In this document: positions 44,592 through 53,492 of the stretch, one piece after another | How positions within the stretch are numbered: position 1 is the first letter of the stretch | Layout: each line of letters opens with the position of its first letter | DNA from: Lysinibacillus sp. B2A1 | GTDB lineage: Bacteria > Bacillota > Bacilli > Bacillales_A > Planococcaceae | NCBI GenBank assembly: GCA_002973635.1 | Contig: CP027224.1 | Coordinates: 2,242,501-2,306,500, forward strand | DNA length: 64,000 nucleotides | Direction of reading: 5' to 3' | The notes under the pieces: generated by a model | The model's input: the letters and a program-made list of their open reading frames with translations, nothing else | The model's database searches: none | Told to the model about the DNA's origin: nothing | Translations under genes and position numbers: made by a program

Positions 44592-45941
44592 ATGGAAAAA
44601 GACAACCAGACATTAAAACGCACAATGTCCTCACGACATATTACGATGATGGCTTTAGGTGGTGCCATTGGTGCAGGATTATTTAAAGGAAGTAGTGCAG
44701 CCATTGATATGGCAGGACCATCAGTGCTTATCGCCTATTTATTAGGTGGTATTATTCTTTTATTTGTTATGCAAGGTTTAGCGGAAATGGCAGTTCGAAA
44801 TAGCGAAGCCAGAACGTTTAGAGATTTAGTTCAATCGATATTAGGAAAGTACCCAGCTTATTTCTTAGATTGGATCTATTGGAAAATGTGGGTTTTAAAT
44901 ATTGCGGCAGAATCTGTAGTTGCGGCCATTTTTATTCAATATTGGTTACCGGATTACCCAATTTGGATTCTAGCATTGTCTGTATCAGTTTTAGTTACAG
45001 CGATTAATTTATTATCAGTGAAAGTATTTGCTGAAACAGAGTATTGGTTAGCCTTAGTTAAAATTTGTGTAATCGTTGTGTTCATTATCGCAGGCTTAAT
45101 TTTATTACTTGTTTCGTTTGGGCAGCATACAGCTGTTGGCTTTTCGAATTTAACAGAGCATGGAGGCTTTTTCCCTAACGGATCAATAGGATTAATTGCT
45201 GCGATGCTTGTGGTAATCTATTCATATGGTGGCACTGAAATTATTGGCATTACATTAGCGGAAACAAAGAATCCTGAAAAGGTAGTGCCAAAAGCTGTAC
45301 GCAGTACATTAGTCCGTATTGTGACGTTCTATTTACTACCATTCTTTATTATCGTAAGCTTAATTCCTTGGAATGAAGTAAATGGTGTGCCAGAAAGTCC
45401 TTTTGTGATGGTTTTTAAAATGATTGGGATTCCAGGTGCAGATCATATTATGAACGCTGTTGTTTTACTGGCGATTATTTCCTCAATGAATTCAGGGCTT
45501 TATGGCTCATCTCGTGTGTTATATACGCAGGCTGTAGACGGGCGTGTTCCAAAAATCTTTGCTCATTTATCGAAAAGAAAAGTTCCAGTGTATGCGATTT
45601 TAATGTGCACGTTAGCTTTATATGTTGGTGTAATTATTTCTCTATATGCTGGAAGCAAGACTTTTGAGTTTCTAATGGGTTCTCTTGGATATACAGTGTT
45701 ATTTATTTGGTTAATCATTGCGATTGCGCATCTGAAATCACGTAAAAAACAATCAGAAAAAACAAGTGCCTATGTAGTTAAATGGTTCCCCTACACAACG
45801 TGGATTGCTATTATTGCATTAAGTGCCATCTTGATTGGTATTATTTTTACAACTTCAATAATCGTAACAGGTATTACATTAGCTATATATATCTTCATTA
45901 CATTAACATACGTTTATAAAGGTCGTTATCATACAAATTAA
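44592..45941 (+). CDS. APC-family amino acid permease, T-box controlled (YvbW-like)
   Basis: 449 residues with about twelve membrane segments. APC signature GGAIGAGLFKGSSAAIDMAGP at the start (first glycine-rich helix), YSYGGTEIIGITLAE in segment six and SSRVLYTQAVDGRVPKIF. The family imports amino acids with protons. A leucine-type T-box upstream suggests leucine or branched-chain uptake; B. subtilis yvbW is a permease known to be under a leucine T-box. Ribosome site TAGGAGGAAAGAAC. Confidence 0.85.
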   Translation: MEKDNQTLKRTMSSRHITMMALGGAIGAGLFKGSSAAIDMAGPSVLIAYLLGGIILLFVMQGLAEMAVRNSEARTFRDLVQSILGKYPAYFLDWIYWKMWVLNIAAESVVAAIFIQYWLPDYPIWILALSVSVLVTAINLLSVKVFAETEYWLALVKICVIVVFIIAGLILLLVSFGQHTAVGFSNLTEHGGFFPNGSIGLIAAMLVVIYSYGGTEIIGITLAETKNPEKVVPKAVRSTLVRIVTFYLLPFFIIVSLIPWNEVNGVPESPFVMVFKMIGIPGADHIMNAVVLLAIISSMNSGLYGSSRVLYTQAVDGRVPKIFAHLSKRKVPVYAILMCTLALYVGVIISLYAGSKTFEFLMGSLGYTVLFIWLIIAIAHLKSRKKQSEKTSAYVVKWFPYTTWIAIIALSAILIGIIFTTSIIVTGITLAIYIFITLTYVYKGRYHTN

Positions 45942-46083
45942 GTCTAATATTAAAGTGATTTCTTGCTGTTTCGACTCTTTTTAACTTGTTTTTTCATAAA
46001 TTATGCATTGCAGGCAGATTGTTCGCTCAAGGGAAATTATCCATGCTATACTACAAGCATAGTAAGTTTAAGGAGGATTTCAA

Positions 46084-46395
46084 ATGGCAATTGTACATGC
46101 AACAGATGCAACTTTCCAAGATGATATTAAAGAGGGGTTAGTGCTAGTAGACTTTTGGGCTGCTTGGTGCGGACCATGTAAAATGATTGGACCTGTACTT
46201 GAAGAAATGGATGCTGCTGGCAGTGCAGCTAAAATTGTAAAAGTTGATGTAGATAACAACCAAGGTACGGCAGCGCAATACCAAATCATGTCAATTCCAT
46301 CTTTATTATTATTTAAAAATGGTGAATTGGTAGACAAAACTGTTGGCTTCCAACCTAAAGAAGCGTTAGAAGCATTTATCGCAAAACATGCTTAA
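46084..46395 (+). CDS. trxA: Thioredoxin
   Basis: 103 residues, standard length, with the active site WCGPCK at residues 28-33, the cis-Pro SIPSLLLFKNGE and buried Asp in LVDFWAAW. It reduces protein disulphides and serves ribonucleotide reductase. Behind AAGGAGGATTTCAA. Same place as in B. subtilis, between etfA and uvrC, though here a T-box permease gene lies in between. Confidence 0.96.
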   Translation: MAIVHATDATFQDDIKEGLVLVDFWAAWCGPCKMIGPVLEEMDAAGSAAKIVKVDVDNNQGTAAQYQIMSIPSLLLFKNGELVDKTVGFQPKEALEAFIAKHA

Positions 46396-46408
46396 TTTGT
46401 AAGAAACG

Positions 46409-46446
46409 AAAAGCTGAGCCATCATTTGATGTGCTTGGCTTTTTTT
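46409..46446 (+). terminator. Terminator of trxA
   Basis: AAAAGCTGAGCCATC / GATGTGCTTGGCTTTTTTT, imperfect stem followed by seven T. Confidence 0.7.
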
Positions 46447-46579
46447 CGTTATATAATAAGCTAGTAGGGAACCTTATTCCGAAAATAGATAAAGGGATAC
46501 ATTTTTAATCTTGCTTTTTATCTGTTTTTTTTCTGAGATAAAAACGGACGGGCACTATGTTTAAGGAGGGCAGGTTGCA

Positions 46580-48370
46580 ATGAATGATTTAATAAAACGA
46601 AAGCTTGATATTTTGCCCGATCAGCCTGGCTGCTATTTGATGAAGGATCGGCAAGGAACTATTATTTACGTAGGAAAAGCAAAAGTGCTAAAAAATCGAG
46701 TACGCTCGTATTTTACTGGTACACACGAGGGGAAAACACAAAGACTTGTAAGTGAAATAGAAGATTTTGATTATATTGTGACCTCCTCTAATATTGAGGC
46801 GTTGATTTTAGAGCTTAATCTAATAAAACTCCATGATCCTAAGTACAATGTTATGTTGACAGACGATAAAACGTATCCGTATTTAAAAATTACGAATGAA
46901 AAACATCCTCGTCTCATCACGACACGAAAAGTGAAAAAGGATAAGGCAAAGTATTTTGGACCCTATCCTAATGCATATGCAGCAAGCGAAACGAAAAAGC
47001 TGCTGGATCGCTTATATCCGCTTCGAAAATGTGTACAACTACCTTCCAAGGTTTGTCTGTATTATCACATGGGTCAATGTATGGCACCTTGTGTGAAGGA
47101 GATCGATGCTCCTATTTATCAGGATATGATTGAGGATATGACCAAATTTTTAAATGGTGGTGTGGAGGCAGTCAAAAAGGAGCTAGAGGTAAAAATGCTA
47201 GCCGCTGCTGAAAATTTAGAGTTTGAACGTGCAAAAGAATTCCGTGATCAGATTGCACATATTGATACAGTTATGCAAAAGCAAAAAATTGTCTCAAGTG
47301 ATACGACGAATCGTGATGTATTTGGTTATGCAGTAGAAAAAGGCTGGATGTGTGTCCAAGTATTCTTTGTTCGTCAAGGTAAGCTGATTGAGCGTGATGT
47401 CTCTATTTTCCCGATTTATCAGGAAGCAGAGGAGGAATTTTTAACATTTGTTGGACGATTCTACGAAAAGCTAGAGCATATTAAGCCAAAGGAAATTTTT
47501 ATCCCACAGGCTATTGATGCTGTGATTTTAACAGAATTATTAGGTGTAAAGGTATTGACGCCAAAGCGCGGGCAAAAAAAAGAGCTTGTTGACCTCGCTA
47601 CAAAAAATGCGGAAATAGCAGTAGCCGCTAAATTCCAGCTGATTGAACGTCAGGAAGAACGAACAATTGGTGCATGTGAGGCACTGGGGGAAGCGATGGG
47701 AATTTCTACACCTCTACGAATTGAGGCTTTTGATAACAGTCATATGCATGGAACAGATGCTGTATCTGCAATGGTGGTGTTTATCGATGGTAAGCCTGCA
47801 AAGAAAGAATATCGGAAGTATAAAACTCGTACAGCTGCAAAGCACGATGACTATGGGGCAATGCAGGAAGTAATACGTCGTCGTTACATACGAGTATTAA
47901 AGGAAGGATTACCTCTACCAGATTTAGTTTTAATAGATGGTGGGAAGGGACAAATGGAAGTTGCACGAGAAGTATTAGAAGATGAGCTTGGGCTGGTCAT
48001 TCCAATCGCTGGCTTAGCGAAGGATGAAAAGCATAATACATCACAGCTTTTATTTGGAGATCCACCTGAAGTCATTGCGTTAAAGCGCACAAGTGATGGG
48101 TTCTATCTATTGCAACGAATTCAGGACGAAGTACACCGCTTTGCCATTACATTCCTACGTCAGCAGCATGAAAAGCATGCCATTCAGTCTGTTCTCGATC
48201 AAATTGAGGGCATCGGTCCAAAGCGAAAACAGCAATTATTAAAGCACTTTGGTTCTGTAAAAAAAATTCGAGAAGCTAGTGAACTGGCATTACAAGAAGC
48301 TGGGATGCCTGCTAACCTTGCTAGTCATATATATACCTATTTTCAGCAACAGACATTGTCAAAGGATTAG
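46580..48370 (+). CDS. uvrC: Excinuclease ABC subunit C
   Basis: 596 residues. GIY-YIG nuclease domain at the N-terminus ([20 protein letters not shown]), a UVR helix pair near residue 205 ([20 protein letters not shown]), the RNase H-like second nuclease domain ([30 protein letters not shown]) and C-terminal helix-hairpin-helix motifs ([19 protein letters not shown]). It makes both incisions in nucleotide excision repair. Strong AAGGAGGGCAGGTTGCA site. Confidence 0.97.
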   Translation: MNDLIKRKLDILPDQPGCYLMKDRQGTIIYVGKAKVLKNRVRSYFTGTHEGKTQRLVSEIEDFDYIVTSSNIEALILELNLIKLHDPKYNVMLTDDKTYPYLKITNEKHPRLITTRKVKKDKAKYFGPYPNAYAASETKKLLDRLYPLRKCVQLPSKVCLYYHMGQCMAPCVKEIDAPIYQDMIEDMTKFLNGGVEAVKKELEVKMLAAAENLEFERAKEFRDQIAHIDTVMQKQKIVSSDTTNRDVFGYAVEKGWMCVQVFFVRQGKLIERDVSIFPIYQEAEEEFLTFVGRFYEKLEHIKPKEIFIPQAIDAVILTELLGVKVLTPKRGQKKELVDLATKNAEIAVAAKFQLIERQEERTIGACEALGEAMGISTPLRIEAFDNSHMHGTDAVSAMVVFIDGKPAKKEYRKYKTRTAAKHDDYGAMQEVIRRRYIRVLKEGLPLPDLVLIDGGKGQMEVAREVLEDELGLVIPIAGLAKDEKHNTSQLLFGDPPEVIALKRTSDGFYLLQRIQDEVHRFAITFLRQQHEKHAIQSVLDQIEGIGPKRKQQLLKHFGSVKKIREASELALQEAGMPANLASHIYTYFQQQTLSKD

Positions 48371-48411
48371 ACATATGCTAATGTTTAATAAAATACACTC
48401 ACTATTTTAAG

Positions 48412-48600
48412 TGATGATAGAGGTGCAAGATTCAAAAGTAGTACATTGGAGGATGAACAAATCCTGTGAAAATGTATGAAAGGGGAGCTTGCCGAAGTGG
48501 AGCATCGTTGTTTCCGATGCTGTGCTGGTTTTACATTTAAGAAATGTAAGACTGTCGATTCTAAACGTTTCGGAGAGCTATCACACATGCGCAAGTTATT
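48412..48600 (+). promoter_or_regulatory. Lysine riboswitch (L-box)
   Basis: The conserved lysine-aptamer words occur in order: AGAGGTGCAAGA, AAAAGTAGTA, GAAAGGGGAGCTTGCCGAAG, GCTGTGCTGGTTT, GACTGTCGAT and GGAGAGCTATC. A terminator follows at 48619. It lies upstream of lysC, the usual target. Confidence 0.92.
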
Positions 48601-48618
48601 TTTATTGTACATGTTAAG

Positions 48619-48655
48619 GCGGCTTTCACGTTATGTGAAAGTTGCTTTTTTTGTT
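48619..48655 (+). terminator. Regulated terminator of the lysine riboswitch
   Basis: AAGGCGGCTTTCAC / GTGAAAGTTGCTTTTTTT; the expression platform between the aptamer and lysC. Confidence 0.85.
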
Positions 48656-48721
48656 TTCTAGCAGATACTCCGATTAGAAATGACGTTAAATTAGAGATAG
48701 ATGAAAAGGAGAAGAATTAGG

Positions 48722-49948
48722 ATGGCGAGAATTGTAATGAAATTTGGTGGCGCTGCATTAGCTTCAACTGCACACATTCATGAGGTTGCGAAAAAGGCGA
48801 TTAATGAAAAAGAAAAAGGGCTTGATGTTGTAATTGTCACTGCAGCAATGGGGATTTCAGCGAAAGAATTAACAAAAATGGCACGTGATTTATCCGATGA
48901 TGCGTCTAAGCGTGAATTAGATGTGCTGCGTTCAACGAGCTCACAGTTATCAAGCGCCTTAGTGGCCATTGCCTTACAGGAAGAAGGCTATGAGGCAGTG
49001 TCGTTAACAGGCTGGCAGGCAGGTATTCAGACAGATGAAATGCATGTTAATGCACACATTGAGTATATAGATGATAGTCGATTAGAAGAGCATTTGGCCC
49101 AGAAGCAAATTATCGTAGTTGCTGGGGAGCAGGGTATTGATCATTTACAAAATATTACGACTCTTGGGAAAGGTGGAGCAGAAACGACAGCTGTGGCCAT
49201 TGCGGCAGCATTAGATGCGGAGCGTGTGGATATTTACACGAACGTGGATGGTGTTTATACTGCTGATCCAAATAATGTAAAAGATGCACAAAAGTTAAAG
49301 GAAATTTCCTATGATGAGATGTTAGAGTTATCGAATTTAGGTGCACATATCTTACATCCTCGAGCTGTAGAATTAGCAAAGAAGTTTCAAATACCAGTTA
49401 TTATTCGATCATATGAAAAAGATACAGTAGGTACTTTATTGAAGGAGGAAGTGGAAATGGAAAAAAATTCGATTGTACGTGGTGTTGCCTATGAATCAGA
49501 CGTTATTCGTTTAACGGTAGGTTATGAGGCTTATTCGGATGCTTCGTTGGCAGATATATTTACGATACTTGCAGATTATCGCATTAATGTGGATATCATC
49601 GTGCAAGCGATCATCGACGGTCTTAAACCAACTGTATCTTTCACGATTTTAAAAGAAGAGTTTGCAGAGACATTGCGCGTTCTAGAAGAAAGTAAACTAT
49701 CGCTTGGGTTTAGCTTTGCTGATTTTGAAGTTGGCTTGGCAAAGGTATCTATTATCGGATCAGGGATGGCGTCTAATCCAGGCGTTGCTGCACGAATGTT
49801 TGACCGTTTACGAAATGAAGGCATCCCTGTTAAGATGGTCAGTACATCTGAAATAAAAGTGTCGGTTGTCGTGTCTCAAGATGACATGATTCATGCAGCT
49901 AATGCTTTACATGATGAATTTAATTTAGAGCAAGCACTTTATATGTAA
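48722..49948 (+). CDS. lysC: Aspartokinase, lysine-regulated type
   Basis: 408 residues from the ATG at 48722 (AAAGGAGAAGAATTAGG upstream), identical in length to B. subtilis aspartokinase II. Kinase domain: VMKFGGAALAS, GWQAGIQTDE, LGKGGAETTAVAIAAALDAE. Two C-terminal ACT domains (SIVRGVAYESDVIRLTV and KVSIIGSGMASNPGVAAR). It phosphorylates aspartate, the first step to lysine, threonine and methionine. Under a lysine riboswitch; an internal start for a beta subunit is known in this class, and a candidate ATG (MEKNSIVRG) lies at about 49457. Confidence 0.95.
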   Translation: MARIVMKFGGAALASTAHIHEVAKKAINEKEKGLDVVIVTAAMGISAKELTKMARDLSDDASKRELDVLRSTSSQLSSALVAIALQEEGYEAVSLTGWQAGIQTDEMHVNAHIEYIDDSRLEEHLAQKQIIVVAGEQGIDHLQNITTLGKGGAETTAVAIAAALDAERVDIYTNVDGVYTADPNNVKDAQKLKEISYDEMLELSNLGAHILHPRAVELAKKFQIPVIIRSYEKDTVGTLLKEEVEMEKNSIVRGVAYESDVIRLTVGYEAYSDASLADIFTILADYRINVDIIVQAIIDGLKPTVSFTILKEEFAETLRVLEESKLSLGFSFADFEVGLAKVSIIGSGMASNPGVAARMFDRLRNEGIPVKMVSTSEIKVSVVVSQDDMIHAANALHDEFNLEQALYM

Positions 49949-49950
49949 GA

Positions 49951-49981
49951 ATGAAAGGATGTGCCAATAGCCACATCCTTT
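49951..49981 (+). repeat. Left direct repeat, the lysC terminator hairpin, flanking mobile element copy B
   Basis: AAAGGATGTG / CACATCCTTT with loop CCAATAGC (49954-49981), starting six bases after lysC. It recurs exactly at 50675-50702; three more bases (ATG) match upstream, so the repeat is 28 to 31 bases. The left copy has lost its T-run to the insertion. Confidence 0.88.
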
Positions 49982-50674
49982 CATAGTGTTGAAAAACTAA
50001 ATGGTCAAGGGATTCTTTGTGAACACTACTAAGTCAAATGAAGGTGATTTCCGTTCCAGGCTACTCGCTTTCCAGTGGGCGAGCGACGAGCCGCTTCCTA
50101 CGCTGACGCTCCGTGCAGGGTCTCGTCTGTCTCGCTATCCCACGGGAGTCGAGTAGCCTTGCACTCCAATCAGCAATAGTGTAGAACTTTAAATATTTTC
50201 TTCCCCCAAAAGAAAAGTAAAGTATAAGCATGTTACTCACCATCATTAAATGGATAAAATATTGGTACAATTCTACAGCTGTTAACCTACATTTTATGCA
50301 TAAAACTACTTTGTAACTTTACATAAAGCCACTTATTGCTGTCGCTCTGCTTTCGCATAGAAAAATGTTATCAAAGCTCCATTTTTGCACAATATAGTGA
50401 TGGCTAAGACTTCAAATTTATCACTATACTTTTGTGTGAAATGCTAGAAGAAAATACTATGTGCAGTGGTTGATTGGAGTGTAGACTGAGTGACTCCTCG
50501 GGGATTCAGCGTCACAGATGAGACCCTGGAGCGAGCAGTGAGTGAAGCGGCTCATCGGACGCCCCCAGGAAAGCACTCAGTCGGAACGGAGATCAACCCC
50601 TCGTTTTGAAAAAGGGCTATACTTTTTAATTTGTCACCTTGATTTCATTGACATAATAGTATTTCAACAACATG
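49982..50674 (+). mobile_element. Non-coding mobile element, copy B (693 bp)
   Basis: Begins CATAGTGTTGAAAAACTAAA and ends TTTCAACAACATG, the inverted-repeat termini seen in copy A (1120-1915), to which it is reverse-complementary over its length. Two long hairpin modules (about 50048-50174 and 50470-50600) face opposite ways around an AT-rich core. It lacks the two inserts of copy A. No coding frame of note. It sits in the lysC terminator. Confidence 0.82.
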
Positions 50675-50702
50675 AAAGGATGTGCCAATAGCCACATCCT
50701 TT
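50672..50702 (+). repeat. Right direct repeat with intact terminator, flanking copy B
   Basis: Exact copy of 49951-49981, here followed by TTATATATAGG so that the stem runs into CCTTTTTATAT, the likely original lysC terminator. Confidence 0.85.
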
Positions 50703-50803
50703 TTATATATAGGTGTTTACATCAATTTAATGTTTTATCGAAATTGATTGTTATATAATAGAGAATGATTACATGTTTTACCAAGGAAGAGGTGAGTATT
50801 TGA

Positions 50804-52063
50804 ATGGCATTATTTGGTCTATTTCAAAAGCCAATTGATGAAGGTGTAAAACAGTGCAATGATTCTGAAATACAATTACTGAAAAAACGAATTCTAGAAT
50901 TGGAACTTGCACAGGAAAGTATTGATGTGAAAAATGCAATATTAGATTTTGTACTAGCGCATATGGAATTAATTAATTTTCAAACAGCTTTAAAGGTGCA
51001 GGGAGTGTCAACAAGTGTAGGGGATATTTCAGCAATGAGTGAAGAAATGTCGTCGAACACAGAAGAAATATTAGCGGTAGAACAAAATGTGAATGCAAAC
51101 ATTCAAGAAATCAAACTGCATTCTATCCAATTAGTGAAAGAGATGGAGTCATCGATTACAAAAGGTGAAATTGTTCAGGGGTTATTAATCCAGGGAGCTC
51201 ATTCAACTGAGCAACTGAAAGATGAAATGAATAAAATGAATCACATAGGTAAAAGCGTAACAACGATTGCAGATCAAACACAACTGCTTGCGTTAAATGC
51301 CTCCATTGAAGCTGCACGTGCTGGTGAGCATGGAAAAGGTTTTAATGTTGTGGCTATGGAGGTAGGAAAGTTAGCCAATAGCTCCAAAGGTTCTTTAAAA
51401 GAAATGACTACAATCCGATCAGTCATTGATGAGAAATTATATTATACAATAACGAATATTGAACAGGTAGAACACTATTTCACCAATTTCTTAAGCAATA
51501 TGAAAGACAATATTACGAATCTATCTATTACAAGTAAAAGTATTGAAGAGGTAGCGCATGGAGTCCACCAAATAACAGTTGCATCTGAGGAAAATGTAGT
51601 AGCGATTGATCGTTTGGCTGTCACAACAACAGAATTATCACATACTAGTGATTTCTCCGAGACGATTCAAAATCAAGTCACTGAAATGCTAAAAGCTATT
51701 GTACCAACCATTCGCAAACCTTCAGAGCAGACCATCATTAGTCAGTTAGCAGCAAGATTAATGGATCATGCAAGCTTTTTACGAAATACGATTCAAAAGG
51801 CAGGACAAAAGGATATTTTAAAAACACATCATCAATGTGCTTTTGGACAATGGTATTATAGACATTTTGAGCAGTATGATTATTTATCAGAGTATCGTCA
51901 TATAGAGCAACCGCATGAATTCGTACATACCGCTGCTCAAAAATTAGTAAACGAACTGTCGATTGGTAATTTAGAGGAAATGATACAACACTCACTTAAT
52001 ATATTAGAAGCCTTTATTGCATTAATAGATATACTGTTAAAAGAAAGACATGCGCAACTATAA
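50804..52063 (+). CDS. Soluble methyl-accepting chemotaxis protein with C-terminal zinc-binding (CZB) domain
   Basis: 419 residues without a membrane segment. A short N-terminal helix (about 20-45) precedes the MCP signalling region (about 60-290), whose hairpin tip reads [20 protein letters not shown] and [13 protein letters not shown]. The C-terminal part (about 310-400) holds a CZB domain: H in LMDHASFL, C in [11 protein letters not shown], then H..H in [10 protein letters not shown], the His3-Cys zinc set. Such receptors sense zinc or oxidants in the cytoplasm. Alone, with its own AGGAAGAGGTG site and terminator. Confidence 0.88.
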   Translation: MALFGLFQKPIDEGVKQCNDSEIQLLKKRILELELAQESIDVKNAILDFVLAHMELINFQTALKVQGVSTSVGDISAMSEEMSSNTEEILAVEQNVNANIQEIKLHSIQLVKEMESSITKGEIVQGLLIQGAHSTEQLKDEMNKMNHIGKSVTTIADQTQLLALNASIEAARAGEHGKGFNVVAMEVGKLANSSKGSLKEMTTIRSVIDEKLYYTITNIEQVEHYFTNFLSNMKDNITNLSITSKSIEEVAHGVHQITVASEENVVAIDRLAVTTTELSHTSDFSETIQNQVTEMLKAIVPTIRKPSEQTIISQLAARLMDHASFLRNTIQKAGQKDILKTHHQCAFGQWYYRHFEQYDYLSEYRHIEQPHEFVHTAAQKLVNELSIGNLEEMIQHSLNILEAFIALIDILLKERHAQL

Positions 52064-52064
52064 A

Positions 52065-52110
52065 AAAGGATTGTCATCCCATAAATAAAGAGAGGGATGC
52101 AATCCTTTTT
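52065..52110. terminator. Bidirectional terminator
   Basis: AAAAAAGGATTGTCATCCC / GGGATGCAATCCTTTTTTT between the chemoreceptor and yslB. Confidence 0.85.
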
Positions 52111-52545
52111 TTACTCTGTTGGTATAGTATTCATAATTCTTTCTTTAACATCCCACTTCACAGTGAACATAACGTGCTCCTGTTTGATTCGTTTTTCGTC
52201 GTAGCACTCTGTTAAATAGCCTTTAGCTTGTTGAATTTGCTCAGCTATAAAACCGGCTTCCAATCTAAAGCAACGATGCCCAACTAATAACAGCTCTGGG
52301 TCATTTGTCAACTGGAATATACGCCCATCTTTTGTTTCCTTGATTAATTCAAGGGTACCCCAACAGGCATCTGCGAAAAATGCGATAAGTTCCTCTTGAC
52401 TTTTACAAGGAAACTTCCTAGCAAGCTCTTTACCAGCCCAGTAAAGTACATCGTCTTCGTGTTTACCAAGAATAGAAGACAAAATATGATCACGGATAAT
52501 CTCATAGCCAAACGATGAGATTGTAGGATATGGAGGGTTTAACAT
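52111..52545 (-). CDS. yslB: DUF2507 protein YslB
   Basis: 144 residues. Segments SSFGYEIIRDHILSSILGKH, ILYWAGKELARKFP-like (VLYWAGKELARKFPCKS) and FRLEAGFIAEQIQ match the YslB/DUF2507 family, which has an MNTBAP/V4R-like small-molecule fold. In B. subtilis it also lies between uvrC/lysC and sdhC. Function unknown. Start ATG at 52545 behind AGAAGGATTTCA. Confidence 0.85.
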   Translation of the reverse strand: MLNPPYPTISSFGYEIIRDHILSSILGKHEDDVLYWAGKELARKFPCKSQEELIAFFADACWGTLELIKETKDGRIFQLTNDPELLLVGHRCFRLEAGFIAEQIQQAKGYLTECYDEKRIKQEHVMFTVKWDVKERIMNTIPTE

Positions 52546-52677
52546 TGAAATCCTTCTTTCTTAGAATTTTCTTATAATTTAACGCCGATAAAGTAAAGAT
52601 AGTTTTTTCGAGAAAAAATGATGCATCATGTACTAGATTAGTTCTTTAATGAGGACTATGAAAAACTCCAAGTTACC

Positions 52678-52706
52678 TTGACGCTCGTAGCTCTTGAGAG
52701 TACAAT
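52678..52706 (+). promoter_or_regulatory. Sigma-A-type promoter of sdhCAB
   Basis: TTGACG, 17-base spacer, TACAAT, giving a leader of about 105 bases before sdhC. Confidence 0.7.
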
Positions 52707-52749
52707 AAACATGTCATAATATTGTACCATGATGAAATACACAGTCAAT

Positions 52750-52777
52750 GAAGTATCATTTACAAAATGATGACTTC
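52750..52777 (+). promoter_or_regulatory. Hairpin in the sdhC leader
   Basis: GAAGTATCATTT / AAATGATGACTTC followed by TTTTGTTG. It could be an mRNA-stabilising or attenuating structure; no ligand motif is seen. Confidence 0.45.
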
Positions 52778-52817
52778 TTTTGTTGTGCTATTTTAAGTAC
52801 TAAGGGGGGTAACAGTC

Positions 52818-53426
52818 TTGTCGAAAGATCGAGAGTTTTTATGGCGTCGCTTACATTCTCTACTTGGGATCATTCCAGTAGGTCTGTTCTTAACGATGCA
52901 CCTGTTCATTAACTTTACAGCAACAGGCGGAGCAGAAAGTTACAACGATGCTACCGCAGTAATGGAAAAGATTCCATTCCTTATCCTAGTTGAATGGATT
53001 GTCATCTATATTCCATTAATGTTCCACGCATTCTATGGTGTTTACATCGCATTCACTGCTACACCTAATACAGGACGTTTCAGCACATACCGTAACTGGA
53101 TGTTCTCATTACAACGTTTTACGGGTGTATTCTTAGTGATCTTTATTGCATGGCATATTTTCCAAACTCGTATTCAAAAAGCGCTTGGTACACACGTTGA
53201 TTACGATATGATGGCGAATATTGTTGCTAATCCAATCATGCTTGGATTCTACATCGTTGGTATTTTATCAGCAACTTTCCACTTATCAAACGGTCTATGG
53301 GCATTCCTAGTAAGCTGGGGTATTGTACAATCTCCTCAGTCTCAAAAGATTGCTACTTATGTAACAAACATTCTTTTCGTAATTCTAAGTGTAGTTGGTG
53401 TGGCTGCTATTTTAGCTTTCGTTTAA
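52818..53426 (+). CDS. sdhC: Succinate dehydrogenase cytochrome b558 subunit
   Basis: 202 residues from a TTG start behind AAGGGGGGTAACAGTC. Five membrane segments with the axial haem His residues expected in LHSLLGIIPVGLF, MHLFINF, MFHAFYGVYIAF, WHIFQTRI and FHLSNGLWAF. It anchors SdhAB and passes electrons to menaquinone. First gene of the sdhCAB operon, as in B. subtilis. Confidence 0.96.
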   Translation: MSKDREFLWRRLHSLLGIIPVGLFLTMHLFINFTATGGAESYNDATAVMEKIPFLILVEWIVIYIPLMFHAFYGVYIAFTATPNTGRFSTYRNWMFSLQRFTGVFLVIFIAWHIFQTRIQKALGTHVDYDMMANIVANPIMLGFYIVGILSATFHLSNGLWAFLVSWGIVQSPQSQKIATYVTNILFVILSVVGVAAILAFV

Positions 53427-53492
53427 TTTAATAGAAGCTACTATAGAGCACATGCAATCATTGCAATTTTTTAAGAGGAGTGAGAAATAATC

